NCBI GenBank assembly: GCA_900471525.1
Contig: UCEZ01000016.1
Location: 4,503 to 49,937, forward strand
From: Hyphomicrobiales bacterium
GTDB taxonomy: Bacteria > Pseudomonadota > Alphaproteobacteria > Rhizobiales > Rhizobiaceae
DNA length: 45,435 nt
Direction: 5' to 3'
Both the position numbers and the translations under genes were made by a program. Below are positions 8,234 through 15,949 of the stretch, piece by piece; within the stretch, counting starts at the first letter, position 1, and every line of letters starts with the position of its first letter. The notes beneath the pieces are model-generated. The model did not search any database and was not told the origin of the DNA. It saw only the letters and a program-made list of their open reading frames with translations.

Positions 8234-8491
8234 CTAGCGTTCCGTCAGATTTGATTCGTCGCGGCCGGGGAAATCGAGAGCTTTTGCGAGGTTGGTGTAA
8301 AATCTCCGCCCGACAAGCCGCACGGTCTTTCCTTCCACATCGCGAATATATCGCGCCTGTTCAGGAGATTTTTCTGTACGTGTCAATTCCGACGTGCCGG
8401 CGTCCCTTCCGGACAATGAGGCTGCATCGGCCGTACGCCCCAATGCACAAAGCGCAATTGTTCCAAGAAAGATCACTGGAACCGGTATCAT
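8234..8491 (-). CDS. Small secreted protein, unknown
   Basis: An 85-residue product with a convincing signal peptide (MIPVPVIFLGTIALCALG, cleavage near ADA). The mature chain is short and charged (GRRFYTNLAKALDFPGRDES). The ribosome site GGGAGAGGTGAC is strong for ATG 8491. No domain is recognised. It is followed after 7 bases by another small gene on the same strand; the two probably form one transcript. Codon use looks normal for the window, unlike the decayed DNA to its right. Confidence 0.55.
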   Translation of the reverse strand: MIPVPVIFLGTIALCALGRTADAASLSGRDAGTSELTRTEKSPEQARYIRDVEGKTVRLVGRRFYTNLAKALDFPGRDESNLTER

Positions 8492-8782
8492 GTCACCTCT
8501 CCCTTGGGTTCAGGCCGGATGCTTGCCTTTCTTCACTAGAATCGTCTGTGCAGCTATAGTCGCGGTCGTTAGGAAGGCGATTGAACCAGATGGCTCCACA
8601 ATTCCTGCGCAATTTCAAAATTAACTCCGCCGCTCAACTGCTGACGTCGCGGTCGCGCCAAGCTCCAGATAAGCCCACTGTTGTAGTCCATCCCTTCCCG
8701 GAGGTTGCTCACATCAGCTTGGGTGGTGGCTCATCGAACTAAGCTTGGCCGCGATCGCGGCTCCCTCCTGAGCTACCTGTAT

Positions 8783-8801
8783 TATATCATGATATGACAT
8801 A
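8783..8801. promoter_or_regulatory. MarR-type operator 1
   Basis: TATATCATGATATGACATA, with a perfect inner palindrome ATATCATGATAT (8784-8795), lies 14-36 bases before the MarR start codon. It matches two further sites at 9451-9469 and 10933-10951; the shared pattern is TATATCATGANNTGAYATA. The position fits autoregulation. Confidence 0.75.
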
Positions 8802-8818
8802 GTTGCAAGGAAACATGG

Positions 8819-9364
8819 ATGGCCAAAGCCAGTCGACGCATTTCCGGATCGCGAAATCCCACTGGCTCCCTGTCCCCGGGCGCCAAAGAAACGGACATTG
8901 CTGGCCAGCAGATGCTTGGCCCTACTAATGGTCAGCCTGATAAACAAACATCTCTCGATCCCGGTGTTTATGAAGGTCTGGCAGGCTTCAGGTTGGCGAT
9001 GAGGCATTTCTTTGCCTACAGCGAGAAGACCGTAACCGCAGCCGGGATCACATCTCAACAATACCAAGCATTGTTGGCTATAAAGGTAGCGTCTCAAGAC
9101 CAAATAACGATGAAGGACCTGGCGCGTCAAATGCTTCTGCAGCCTAATGGAGCGGTGCAGCTTGTCGATAGGATGGTCGTCGCGGGTCTCGTCAAAAGGA
9201 CACAGGCAACGGAGGACAAACGGAGCGTATTTGTCGGGCTTACGCCTGAGGGTCGAAGTCTTCTTGAAGAGTTGGCACTGGGACATGTTCGGGAAATGCT
9301 TTTGCACGAGCCGCTGTTAGCAGAATCCCTTGCAAGACTGCGACGCCTGGCCAAGCTTCTTTAG
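8819..9364 (+). CDS. MarR family transcriptional regulator
   Basis: A 181-residue winged-helix regulator. After a 45-residue hydrophilic N-terminal extension, the helical core starts with YEGLAGFRLAMRHFF. The DNA-binding part runs over GITSQQYQALLAI, ITMKDLARQMLLQPNGAVQLVDRM (recognition helix) and the wing VKRTQATEDKRSVFVGLTPEG, all standard for MarR. Members usually dissociate from palindromic operators when they bind a phenolic ligand or are oxidised. No Cys is present in the core, so ligand binding is more likely than redox sensing. A palindrome lies just upstream, and near-identical copies lie before the genes at 9506 and 10502-10741, so these three units may form its regulon. ATG 8815 is an out-of-frame alternative; ATG 8819 with AAGGAAAC upstream is used. 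Confidence 0.9.
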   Translation: MAKASRRISGSRNPTGSLSPGAKETDIAGQQMLGPTNGQPDKQTSLDPGVYEGLAGFRLAMRHFFAYSEKTVTAAGITSQQYQALLAIKVASQDQITMKDLARQMLLQPNGAVQLVDRMVVAGLVKRTQATEDKRSVFVGLTPEGRSLLEELALGHVREMLLHEPLLAESLARLRRLAKLL

Positions 9365-9450
9365 CGTGTTAACCCCATCGCGCCTTGGGAGAGCATGTCC
9401 CTCTATCTCTGCCCAATCAACAAAACGTGTTTGATATCCACGCGGCGTTC

Positions 9451-9469
9451 TATATCATGACGTGATATA
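9451..9469. promoter_or_regulatory. MarR-type operator 2
   Basis: TATATCATGACGTGATATA has perfect 7-base arms (TATATCA/TGATATA). It lies 37 bases upstream of the interrupted membrane gene at 9506 and is 17/19 identical to operator 1. Confidence 0.75.
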
Positions 9470-9505
9470 AATTACGGACCAGTCAATAGTCAGGGAGTGG
9501 AGTTC

Positions 9506-9913
9506 GTGAGCGAGACATTTGCAAGCCGCTGGAGCGCTTATCGTCCGTCGAAAAAGACATGGCTATAGTCGACGATTGGAGCATCGCTGCTAACAATGGC
9601 GATCGGGTTCGCTGGTGCTGGTTGGACGACAGGTGGCCGGGCCTCCGTCATGGCCGAAATGGCGGCAAGACAAGCGCGAACCGACCTTGCCGCCGGGATT
9701 TGCGTTGAGCGATTCATATCGGCTGAAGTATCCGCAAAAAACCTGGAAACGTTAAAGAGCACCGCGAACTGGGACAGAAGCAAGTTCATCGAAGACGGAG
9801 GCTGGAGTACGATCAAGGGCGCCGAGGATCTTGGTCCGAGTGCCGCGGCATTCTGTGTCAAAGAGCTTATCCGAATGGAAGAGCTTCCGGTCACTATCGC
9901 AAGCGATACCTGA
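9506..9913 (+). pseudogene. Small membrane protein gene with in-frame TAG stop
   Basis: A GTG start at 9506 with a good site (GGGAGTGGAGTTC) opens a frame reading SETFASRWSAYRPSKKTWL, then TAG (9566-9568), then STIGASLLTMAIGFAGAGW and on to 9913 in the same frame. The whole resembles a widespread alphaproteobacterial family of about 130 residues: an FAxRWxAYRPSK start, one membrane segment, then an ARxxLAAxxCVxxF region. In that family a Trp is common at the stop position, so a TGG to TAG change is likely. Translation from ATG 9596 would lose most of the membrane anchor. It could be a recent pseudogene, a sequencing error or a suppressed stop. It lies directly behind a MarR-type operator. Confidence 0.75.
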
Positions 9914-10033
9914 GCGACGACCGCTCAACGGTCGGCTTATGAGATAGTGTTGTGTTTCTGTTGATCGTAAAAAACGGGATTGTCTCGGCGGCTGTCTACT
10001 GCCTCCTATGACTAGGTTTTATGTGGTGGGTTG

Positions 10034-10228
10034 ATGCAGTATGAAGCCGGTATGCAGATTGTTTTCGACGTCGTGGGAAAGCGGGCGATAATTATATTCC
10101 GCGGCAACCTGATTGACTTGGCGGGGCCATTTGCAAATCAGGCCGCTGCAGTTGCGGCGGGTGAGCAAAAGTGTAGAGAGCTCGGCTGGCTGGGTAGCGC
10201 AGACGGCGTTCCGCCAGAGAAAAGATAA
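10034..10228 (+). CDS. Small protein, unknown
   Basis: This 64-residue open frame reads like a compact alpha/beta protein: a strand pair (IVFDVVGKRAIIIFRGNLI) followed by an Ala-rich helix (FANQAAAVAAGEQKCRELGWL). This layout recalls short DUF2188-like proteins, but I cannot assign a family. The leader GTGGTGGGTTG before ATG 10034 is a fair ribosome site. There is no obvious operon partner. The flanking DNA (9914-10033 and 10229-10501) shows no other gene. Confidence 0.4.
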   Translation: MQYEAGMQIVFDVVGKRAIIIFRGNLIDLAGPFANQAAAVAAGEQKCRELGWLGSADGVPPEKR

Positions 10229-10501
10229 CTTACATTTTCGGCAAATTTGTCACTGAGGCTCATGGCATGGAGCAGACGGCAACGACGACGTCCTGATCGA
10301 ATGCGCAGCTCGCTCTGTGGGAGCGGCGTATTGCAACAGAGATTAGAAACGGCGCTTCTCTCCTCGACGTTTTTGGCGCTGCACGATAAAATGCTGCGTA
10401 CACAGTAGGGCGCAAACGTCATCGAAATCAAAATAGAGTGGCGCGTGTTCCAACTGTCCCGTGAAGAAGGAATCAGCACGTGAGATTACATCATGGCTAC
10501 C

Positions 10502-10741
10502 TCACCGAGTTCGATTTTGGCTCGCACGATTTCCTCTGGGAAACCTGGTTTCCTCGTGAAGCAACCTTCCTTGATCGTCGATGATTGCTTTCCAAACGCG
10601 ATTGCCGAAGCGGTATTCAATGTGCCTTATGCCAGCTTCCTCGTTCAAGCTCACCGATATTGCGCCCCGATGACAATATCGTTCCAATTCCATAACCGAC
10701 AACCCGAACTGGCGCGCGATATGTTCAGCCTCTAAATTCAT
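10502..10741 (-). CDS. DUF6522 family protein
   Basis: A product of 79 residues. The pattern LEAEHIARQFGLSVMELERY, then GAISVSLNEE, then RIEYRFGNR-like IEYRFGNRVWKAIIDDQGRLL matches DUF6522: a small alpha/beta domain with an N-terminal helix-turn-helix-like helix pair and a beta hairpin ending in a D-x-x-G-R-L-L turn. The function of the family is not established. ATG 10741 is chosen because homology begins just after it; an upstream in-frame codon at 10864 would add 41 residues without resemblance. A third MarR-type operator lies about 190 bases upstream (10933-10951), so the gene may belong to the same regulon. The 3' end is Arg/Asn-rich and could be slightly altered. Confidence 0.62.
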   Translation of the reverse strand: MNLEAEHIARQFGLSVMELERYCHRGAISVSLNEEAGIRHIEYRFGNRVWKAIIDDQGRLLHEETRFPRGNRASQNRTR

Positions 10742-10932
10742 GGGGCCGGATTGAGTCGCTGAGGAGATTGTTTTTCCCTGATTCAAACGCGATGTTCCCT
10801 GTGCCGTTTTAAGACCCCGGTGAAGTGTCTCGGAAAGCATCACCAGGCGTAAATCTCCTGTCACCTCAGTACGTTCGGCTCCGTCTACCCCATGTCAGCT
10901 GTGACCAACGAGCCTAGCGATCATTGACGATA

Positions 10933-10951
10933 TAGATCATGTCATGACATA
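10933..10951. promoter_or_regulatory. MarR-type operator 3
   Basis: TAGATCATGTCATGACATA matches the shared pattern of operators 1 and 2 at 17 of 19 positions and contains a perfect 12-base palindrome ATGTCATGACAT. It is placed to control the minus-strand DUF6522 gene. Confidence 0.6.
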
Positions 10952-11005
10952 AATAAAGCGAGAATGGCTTCGCTGCGGACGATCTCGTATCTATCGCTGT
11001 CTGTT

Positions 11006-11156
11006 CAGGGAGATCGCAGCGATACTGTCCTCGCCACGCAGGCCTTCCGCACGATGCGAATTTATCTTCGGCCGAACGGTGCTTGCGCGTGACGCGGCGG
11101 ATGTCCTTGATCGTCTTCTCGGCCGATGATGTCTGCGGCACGGATTTCTGTCTCAT
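11006..11156 (-). mobile_element. IS3-family transposase OrfA remnant
   Basis: From ATG 11156 the frame reads MRQKSVPQTSSAEKTIKDIR and TRKHRSAEDK, the start of the helix-turn-helix OrfA of rhizobial IS3-group elements. After that the frame slips: RIV and then GLRGEDSIAAI continue the same protein in other frames. Only about 50 codons remain, with at least two indels, and no OrfB is present. It is a dead fragment. Confidence 0.72.
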
Positions 11157-11333
11157 CTTAGCTTCCCTTGAATGAGCTACGATGAGCCGAAAATCCTCTC
11201 TTCTCAATTAAGCAAGTTTGGTCTCATGGGCGCGATCTGAGACAGTCACGACTGGACCACGGGCCGTTTTGACAGTGAGGGAACTTGTTCGCCTTGAAGG
11301 GGTACGAACTGCAACGCCCTGATTCTTGGAAGG

Positions 11334-11361
11334 CGGCATAGGTCACCATGGACCTATGCCG
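11334..11361. repeat. 11-bp hairpin
   Basis: CGGCATAGGTC (11334-11344) pairs perfectly with GACCTATGCCG (11351-11361) around a six-base loop ACCATG. It lies in otherwise gene-free DNA (11157-11607) and has no T run. Its role is unknown. Confidence 0.65.
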
Positions 11362-11514
11362 TCGAGTTAGTCCTCTGGCCTTGCCGCCTCGATGCTGACC
11401 AACTCATGCTCGTTGAATTTGGGAGAGCAGCGCCACACTTATCGTCTGAAGCGACGTCATCCGATGGCGAGCAATCTCCTTCGTCACGCGTCGTTGCATC
11501 GGGAAGCTTTATTC

Positions 11515-11535
11515 TTATGCGAAAGTTTCGCATAA
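11515..11535. promoter_or_regulatory. Perfect palindrome upstream of the XRE/ImmA-PIN pair
   Basis: TTATGCGAAA (11515-11524) and TTTCGCATAA (11526-11535) flank a single G, a 21-base perfect palindrome. A second partial repeat (CGAAAG...CTTTCG) overlaps it. It sits 73 bases before the regulator start, as expected of an autoregulated toxin-antitoxin operator. A TATAAA at about 11561 could be the -10. Confidence 0.75.
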
Positions 11536-11607
11536 GCTTTCGTTACCATATTTCGATATGTATAAATTGGCATTAATCCGCAGGCTCCGCACCGCAAGAC
11601 CGACGCA

Positions 11608-12756
11608 ATGATCAACGAGAAGGTTTTGGCTTGGGCGGTTGACCGTGCCGAGATTCCGCTCGACGTCGTCGCGAAAAAGGTCAACGTGAAGCCGGAGCGT
11701 ATTGCGACCTGGATCGAGGGCGAAGAGCGCCCAACCTTCCGCCAGGCGCAAACCCTGTCCAGCGCGCTGCATATTCCGTTTGGATACCTATTCCTGAAAG
11801 AACCTCCCGAGGAAAAGCTTGCGATTCCTGATCATCGAACCGTTGGTGGCGACCCAGCCCGTAAGCTCGATTTGAATTTCCGCGACGTCCTGAATGACGT
11901 CCTCTTCAAACGCGACTGGTTCCGTGACTTCATCCAGGATCATGCTGGCCGCGAACTGGAACTCGTCGGGAAATATACCGTCAACGATATCGCCGAGACT
12001 GTCGCCGCCGACATGCGAAAGTCCCTCTACGGTGAAGAAGGGCCGCCGCAGACGGGCAATTGGGAAGAGCACCTACGCACGCTCATCGACAAAGCCGAAG
12101 CGGTCGGGATCTGGGTCATGCGCAACGGGATCGTCGGCAGCAACTCCCACCGCCCGCTTTCCGTGAGCCAGTTCCGTGGCTTTGCGATCAGCGACAAGGT
12201 CGTTCCGCTGATCTTCATCAACGGAAAGGATGCCAAGGCGGCGCAGATCTTCACATTTGCGCACGAACTCGCGCATATTTGGCTGGGCGAAAGCGGCGTT
12301 TCCAACGTTCAACTGGGCGACGCGAACTATGGCGTCCACCAGAAGGTCGAACGCAAGTGCAACGAAATCGCCGCGGAGTTCCTGATCCCGGCGGCCGGTT
12401 TCCCGGCACAATGGCGCGTAGCGGATAGCCTGTCGGACAATGCCGACCGGCTTTCGCGCATCTATAAGGTCAGCCGCATCGTTATCGTGCGGCGCGCGCT
12501 CGATCTCGGCTTGATAGATCAGGCGAGCTATTCGCGTTTTTACGCAGCCGAGGTCGCGCGGTGGAGCGATACGCCAACAAGCGAAGGCGGGAGCTTCCAC
12601 AACAACCTGCCCTTGCGCAACGGGCAGCGCTTTACGCGCGCGGTCGTCAATCAGGCGGTCGGCGGCGGTTTGCTTCTGCGCCATGCTGCGTCCTTGTTGA
12701 ACGCTCAGCCGACGGCGATCCTCAGCTATCATAAGAACGGTCGCCCGACGCATTGA
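11608..12756 (+). CDS. XRE-ImmA/IrrE family metallopeptidase (COG2856), antitoxin-like
   Basis: A 382-residue protein with an N-terminal helix-turn-helix (residues about 5-60, LDVVAKKVNVKPERIATWI and PTFRQAQTLSSALHIPFGYL) joined to a zinc-dependent ImmA/IrrE peptidase domain. The metal motif is HELAHIWLGE (His219, Glu220, His223), with a following acidic helix KCNEIAAEFLIPAAGF. Such proteins either cleave repressors (ImmA with ImmR; IrrE in Deinococcus) or act as antitoxins. Here the stop codon overlaps the start of a PIN-domain gene by four bases (TTGA), an arrangement found in the COG2856-DUF4411 pairs. A perfect palindrome upstream suggests self-repression by the HTH. The peptidase might inactivate the repressor or the partner under stress; this is inference. 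Confidence 0.92.
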   Translation: MINEKVLAWAVDRAEIPLDVVAKKVNVKPERIATWIEGEERPTFRQAQTLSSALHIPFGYLFLKEPPEEKLAIPDHRTVGGDPARKLDLNFRDVLNDVLFKRDWFRDFIQDHAGRELELVGKYTVNDIAETVAADMRKSLYGEEGPPQTGNWEEHLRTLIDKAEAVGIWVMRNGIVGSNSHRPLSVSQFRGFAISDKVVPLIFINGKDAKAAQIFTFAHELAHIWLGESGVSNVQLGDANYGVHQKVERKCNEIAAEFLIPAAGFPAQWRVADSLSDNADRLSRIYKVSRIVIVRRALDLGLIDQASYSRFYAAEVARWSDTPTSEGGSFHNNLPLRNGQRFTRAVVNQAVGGGLLLRHAASLLNAQPTAILSYHKNGRPTH

Positions 12757-13247
12757 AGTTTCTACTTGACACGAATGTCTTCATCGAGGCGAAGAACCGA
12801 TACTACGCCTTCGACATCTGCCCGGGCTTCTGGGACTGGATGGATGCGGTCTGCGACGGCGACCTCGCGTCAATCGTCAGCGTTCGGGACGAGATGACCG
12901 GCGGGAATGACGAACTGGCGGACTGGGCCAGGGACCGGAAGGACGCCGCGTGGTTTCTGGCCGTCGATGACGTCGACACGCAAGGCAACTTCGCTGAAAT
13001 CGTCCAGCATGTGGCAACGGCCCACTATAGTGAGTCGGCAGTTGCAAAATTTCTCGACAGCGCCGATTCACTACTGATCGCCAAGGCCCGTTCGATCGGC
13101 GCCACCGTGGTCACGCATGAACTGCCGAACCCCGAATCGAAGAAGCGCGTCCTGATCCCCGATGTTTGCCTAGTCTTCGACGTTCCCTTCATGAACACAT
13201 TCGAAGCGCTCCGCCAGTTCTCCGCAAAGTTCGTCTGGTCGGCTTAA
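12753..13247 (+). CDS. PIN-domain protein, DUF4411 family, toxin-like
   Basis: A 164-residue protein starting at TTG 12753 inside the stop codon of the upstream gene. It opens with the PIN hallmark FLLDTNVFIEAKN (Asp6), and later acidic residues of the metal site appear in VRDEM and DSADSLLIAKARS. VVTHELPNPESKKRVLIPDVC is the conserved DUF4411 C-terminal block. PIN proteins are Mg/Mn-dependent ribonucleases; in toxin-antitoxin pairs they cut tRNA, rRNA or mRNA. The four-base overlap and unusual start codon imply translational coupling, which would keep the toxin below the antitoxin. All expected catalytic acids seem present. The target RNA is unknown. Confidence 0.9.
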   Translation: MKFLLDTNVFIEAKNRYYAFDICPGFWDWMDAVCDGDLASIVSVRDEMTGGNDELADWARDRKDAAWFLAVDDVDTQGNFAEIVQHVATAHYSESAVAKFLDSADSLLIAKARSIGATVVTHELPNPESKKRVLIPDVCLVFDVPFMNTFEALRQFSAKFVWSA

Positions 13248-13614
13248 CAATCGAAGCCAGCAGCATGCCATGACCGAAGCGATACGGAAACCCGCGTTCC
13301 CGTTGAGCCATTATGCGATCCTGCGGGCACAAAACACGAAAACAGATCGTTCGTTTCGGCGTTGCACCAGTGGCAGCGGCAGCAAAATTTCTGATCTACG
13401 GCTGCAATCGTTCCCATTGCGGAACAGGCGCTGGGATCTGAGATCGACCGCCCCGACGCGAACGATACCGCCCGAAAGCTAACGTGAAGCCCCGAGTGCC
13501 CTGTCCGGCGTCGATGTCAGGATGACGAAATGCGGCCGCTTGGCGCCTATCTTGATGAACTGGCGGCGTTTCGCTCATAAGTCGACCGTTGATTGAAAAG
13601 ATGGGAGACGTCGC
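13248..13614. other. Intergenic, no gene recognised
   Basis: Short open frames exist on both strands (for example 13270-13482 +), but none has a ribosome site with a plausible product. The sequence looks like decayed DNA. Confidence 0.5.
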
Positions 13615-13902
13615 TCAGCCGAGCAGAAATTCCAGCCGCGTGTCGACCTTCGTCGGTGCGATCTCGAGAATTTCCGCCGTGACGACCTTCTCCGCCACGA
13701 AGGGATCATCATTCACCCGGTTTTCCAGGTCAAACAGCGTCGTGTTATACGCCAGGATCCCGCCACCCCGGTTTGGCTGAAGACTGCCGACCAGTAAAAA
13801 GATACCGTCGTCCAAGCCGCGTTGGATCCAAGCCTTGTGGCCGTCCATGAGCTGGCCAGCCCGAGCTTTGTTGTCGGAAAATTTGAGCAGCACGACGAAC
13901 AT
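13615..13902 (-). CDS. YciI family protein
   Basis: A 95-residue protein of the YCII-related family, ferredoxin-like alpha/beta dimers. Features are the N-terminal strand MFVVLLKFSDNK, a helix ending in HKAWIQRGLDDGIFLLVGSL (with the conserved His of the putative active site) and a DDPFVAEKVVTAEILEIAP ending (the family pattern is DPF...A...E...W/F). Family members are linked to small-molecule chemistry, for example dechlorination by TftG, but the function of this one is open. AAGGAGTGATAT before ATG 13902 is a strong ribosome site. A TetR regulator lies upstream on the same strand with a 116-base gap, so it may control this gene. Confidence 0.9.
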   Translation of the reverse strand: MFVVLLKFSDNKARAGQLMDGHKAWIQRGLDDGIFLLVGSLQPNRGGGILAYNTTLFDLENRVNDDPFVAEKVVTAEILEIAPTKVDTRLEFLLG

Positions 13903-14018
13903 ATATCACTCCTTCTGCATTCTAATGGATGCACATACCAAGTCCGCGCTTGGCTGCGCAGTTGCCGGATTCCGGCTGCACACCGATCGGCTTCCGTTGA
14001 TCTTCGTGGGCTAGCGCC

Positions 14019-14621
14019 TTATGGGCCAGACCGATTAGGCCGTTCAGGCGCTGAGCCCGCTGAGCACGATCTCAGCCAGCCATGCATCTGCTCGACCTCC
14101 CGCCTCACGAACTCGTCGTCCTGAAAGGCATTCGACAGCGTCGCAACCCCTTGACTGCGGGCGAGAAGGTGCATCGCAAGCAGGTCGGCGTCGGCCTCGC
14201 GGCCGAGTGCCACAAACTGCCTGCGAAGCCACGTCCTGAACAGCGTGAACACCTGGTTGGCGTCGCCCCGCGCGGCATGGTTCAGCTTCGCAAGCTCACT
14301 GGTCAGCGTGCCGATCGGGCAGCCGTAGCGTTTAATTTTTTCTCCGTTGACGATTAGGATGTCGATGAAACTGCGGATGCGATCCTCCGGCGTTTCCCCT
14401 TCGATCTCCCATCGCTCCAGCATCGCCTGCCGATCCGCCAGACGCTTATTGATCACCGCATCCAGGATTTCGTCCTTGGATTTGAAGTGATGATAGAAAT
14501 TGCCGCGCGAGATCTTCACGACATCGGAAATGTCGGCAAATGACGTGTGCTCGTAGCCTTGCCGGTAGAACAGATCATCGGCGGCCTCGATGATCCCGTC
14601 GCGGGTCGTTTTGTTGCTCAT
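14019..14621 (-). CDS. TetR family transcriptional regulator
   Basis: A product of 200 residues. The N-terminal HTH is typical: TRDGIIEAADDLFYRQGYEHTSFADISDVVKISRGNFYHHFKSKDE read in sections, with the recognition helix at ISRGNFYHHF. The ligand-binding half carries a C-terminal block (ERWEIEGETPEDRI, YGCPIGTLTSELAKL) found in TetR members of the TetR_C_11/AcrR type. Two 16-base palindromes upstream (14734-14749 and 14760-14775) probably are its operators, so autorepression is likely. ATG 14621 is used; ATG 14624 is one codon earlier. Nothing intact is transcribed away from it, so its original target may be lost, or may be the YciI gene downstream. Confidence 0.9.
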   Translation of the reverse strand: MSNKTTRDGIIEAADDLFYRQGYEHTSFADISDVVKISRGNFYHHFKSKDEILDAVINKRLADRQAMLERWEIEGETPEDRIRSFIDILIVNGEKIKRYGCPIGTLTSELAKLNHAARGDANQVFTLFRTWLRRQFVALGREADADLLAMHLLARSQGVATLSNAFQDDEFVRREVEQMHGWLRSCSAGSAPERPNRSGP

Positions 14622-14733
14622 CATTCCATCATCAGCACGATCATAAGTCGATTGGCGAAGACCAGGTCGCCCAACTGGTACGGCTCAAACAAATCGACGG
14701 ACATAGTCTCCACTCCAAGTTACACGCGATAGT

Positions 14734-14775
14734 TAGGACGTCTGTCCTAGTCATGCTTCTAGGGCGACTGTCCTA
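14734..14775. promoter_or_regulatory. Two tandem TetR operator palindromes
   Basis: TAGGACGTCTGTCCTA (14734-14749, perfect 6-base arms) and TAGGGCGACTGTCCTA (14760-14775, one mismatch) are spaced 26 bases centre to centre, upstream of the TetR gene. The shape TAGGAC-N4-GTCCTA is typical of TetR sites. Confidence 0.78.
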
Positions 14776-15670
14776 GATTGTCAACCGTCAGATCAAACCC
14801 CGTATCGCTGCTGTGTTGGCTTGACCCCACGTTGCGCTGGATAAGACGCGATCGCTCCAAGTCATCGCCGCCTCTCGAGCGGGCGTAGCCATTTGCCGGC
14901 GTCGTGGACCAGTTTGATGAGCCCACAAGTATCTCGGACGCGGAGTGCATGCGGCACCAGGTTGAGACCAATCGTCGAGACGCGGACCGCATTGTGCGGC
15001 GGTGCGCGCCGCGGCCGCGGTCAGTCCGACGCTCGCCGCGCCGCAGCGCCGCGCGCAACCTTCAGTACTCTGAGACCGGAACAAGGTAGGGTCGCCCACC
15101 TCAGACGGCAGTGCGCGCCAGAATCATCGGTGAATTCCCAAAAGCTGAGAGGGCGGCAACCGTGATGAACGATACAATGACCGGTTTGCGCGAGCCCCAA
15201 TCGCCTTCACCCAGCGATCGATCATCCTGAACAAGGGTCTCGAAGAGGTCCAAATTCCGATTGCTGCAATCCGGATGCCGTCGACAGACTCGGCCGCGAT
15301 GCAACATCCTTGCCGATGACTGTCGGTGACGAAGGCGTTTTTGTCGAGGAAAGAGTCGAGACTTAGATTGACGTCCGACAGCGCCAAATTGATTCCCGTC
15401 AAGGTCATCTGGAGTTCTCTGCCACCACCATCACGTGGACCCACAAGATGCATCTGAATCGTTTGAAACGATAGCGCCGAACGCTCGCCGCGCTGCGCCG
15501 ACGGTCAGCAAGCAGTCCGACGGCAAGCTGAACGGCGCATGACGTGACGCTAGGCAAGATTTCCTTCTAGCCGTGCCAACCTGCGTGCGACCGGTGGCGC
15601 CAATTGTTCACCAGTCCAACTTAACCATTCGTTAATAAAGGGATTGCACAACTTTAAATACATGCCATCC
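14776..15670. other. Gene-poor region
   Basis: A minus-strand open frame (15124-15453, 109 codons) is the longest candidate, but its product resembles no family and it lacks a good ribosome site. The DNA between 14890 and 15110 is very GC-rich and Arg-coding in most frames. I can identify nothing here; a gene once driven from the TetR operators may have decayed. Confidence 0.45.
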
Positions 15671-15674
15671 TATT

Positions 15675-15700
15675 CCCCCTATATTAGGGGGGATTTTTTC
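15675..15700 (+). promoter_or_regulatory. Hairpin masking the ribosome site of the 15701 gene
   Basis: CCCCCTA (15675-15681) pairs with TAGGGGG (15685-15691) around TAT. The right arm is also the Shine-Dalgarno sequence (AGGGGGG) of the gene starting at 15701, and a run of six T follows directly before the ATG. It could act as an RNA thermometer, a translational switch or an attenuator-like terminator. Confidence 0.6.
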
Positions 15701-15949
15701 ATGCCAAAGGTTTTTATCGATACCAATGAAATTGAATTCGACCTGAGCAGTTCACCCTGTAGAGAAGACGTCGAAAGATCCTTCCACTCGATGATGATTG
15801 AGCTTTGTAGAAAAGGTTGGCATCCCGCTGCCGTGGCAATGGCATTGGCCGACGCGGCAGAGGATTTCATTATGGAGCTGGCCGAGAAGCCGTCTCGTAA
15901 TATTTCATTTGGGTCACAGATTCCCACCAAGGGCACCGGGCCTCACTGA
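15701..15949 (+). CDS. Small conserved-looking protein, unknown
   Basis: An 82-residue product starting MPKVFIDTNEIEFDLSSSPC. The pattern (short N-terminal beta hairpin, then helix RSFHSMMIELCRKGWHPAAV, then AMALADAAEDFIMELAE) reads like a real rhizobial small protein; I recall similar proteins but cannot name a family. ATG 15701 is chosen because a strong AGGGGGG lies eight bases upstream; an in-frame ATG at 15662 precedes the hairpin. The ribosome site is buried in a seven-base-pair stem, so translation is probably controlled. The gene is alone. Confidence 0.6.
   Translation: MPKVFIDTNEIEFDLSSSPCREDVERSFHSMMIELCRKGWHPAAVAMALADAAEDFIMELAEKPSRNISFGSQIPTKGTGPH

Noticed and set aside
13270..13578. 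Short frames on both strands after the PIN gene
   Set aside because: They overlap each other, lack ribosome sites and have unlikely composition.
15124..15453. 109-codon minus-strand frame
   Set aside because: No family and no ribosome site; kept only as part of the gene-poor region description.
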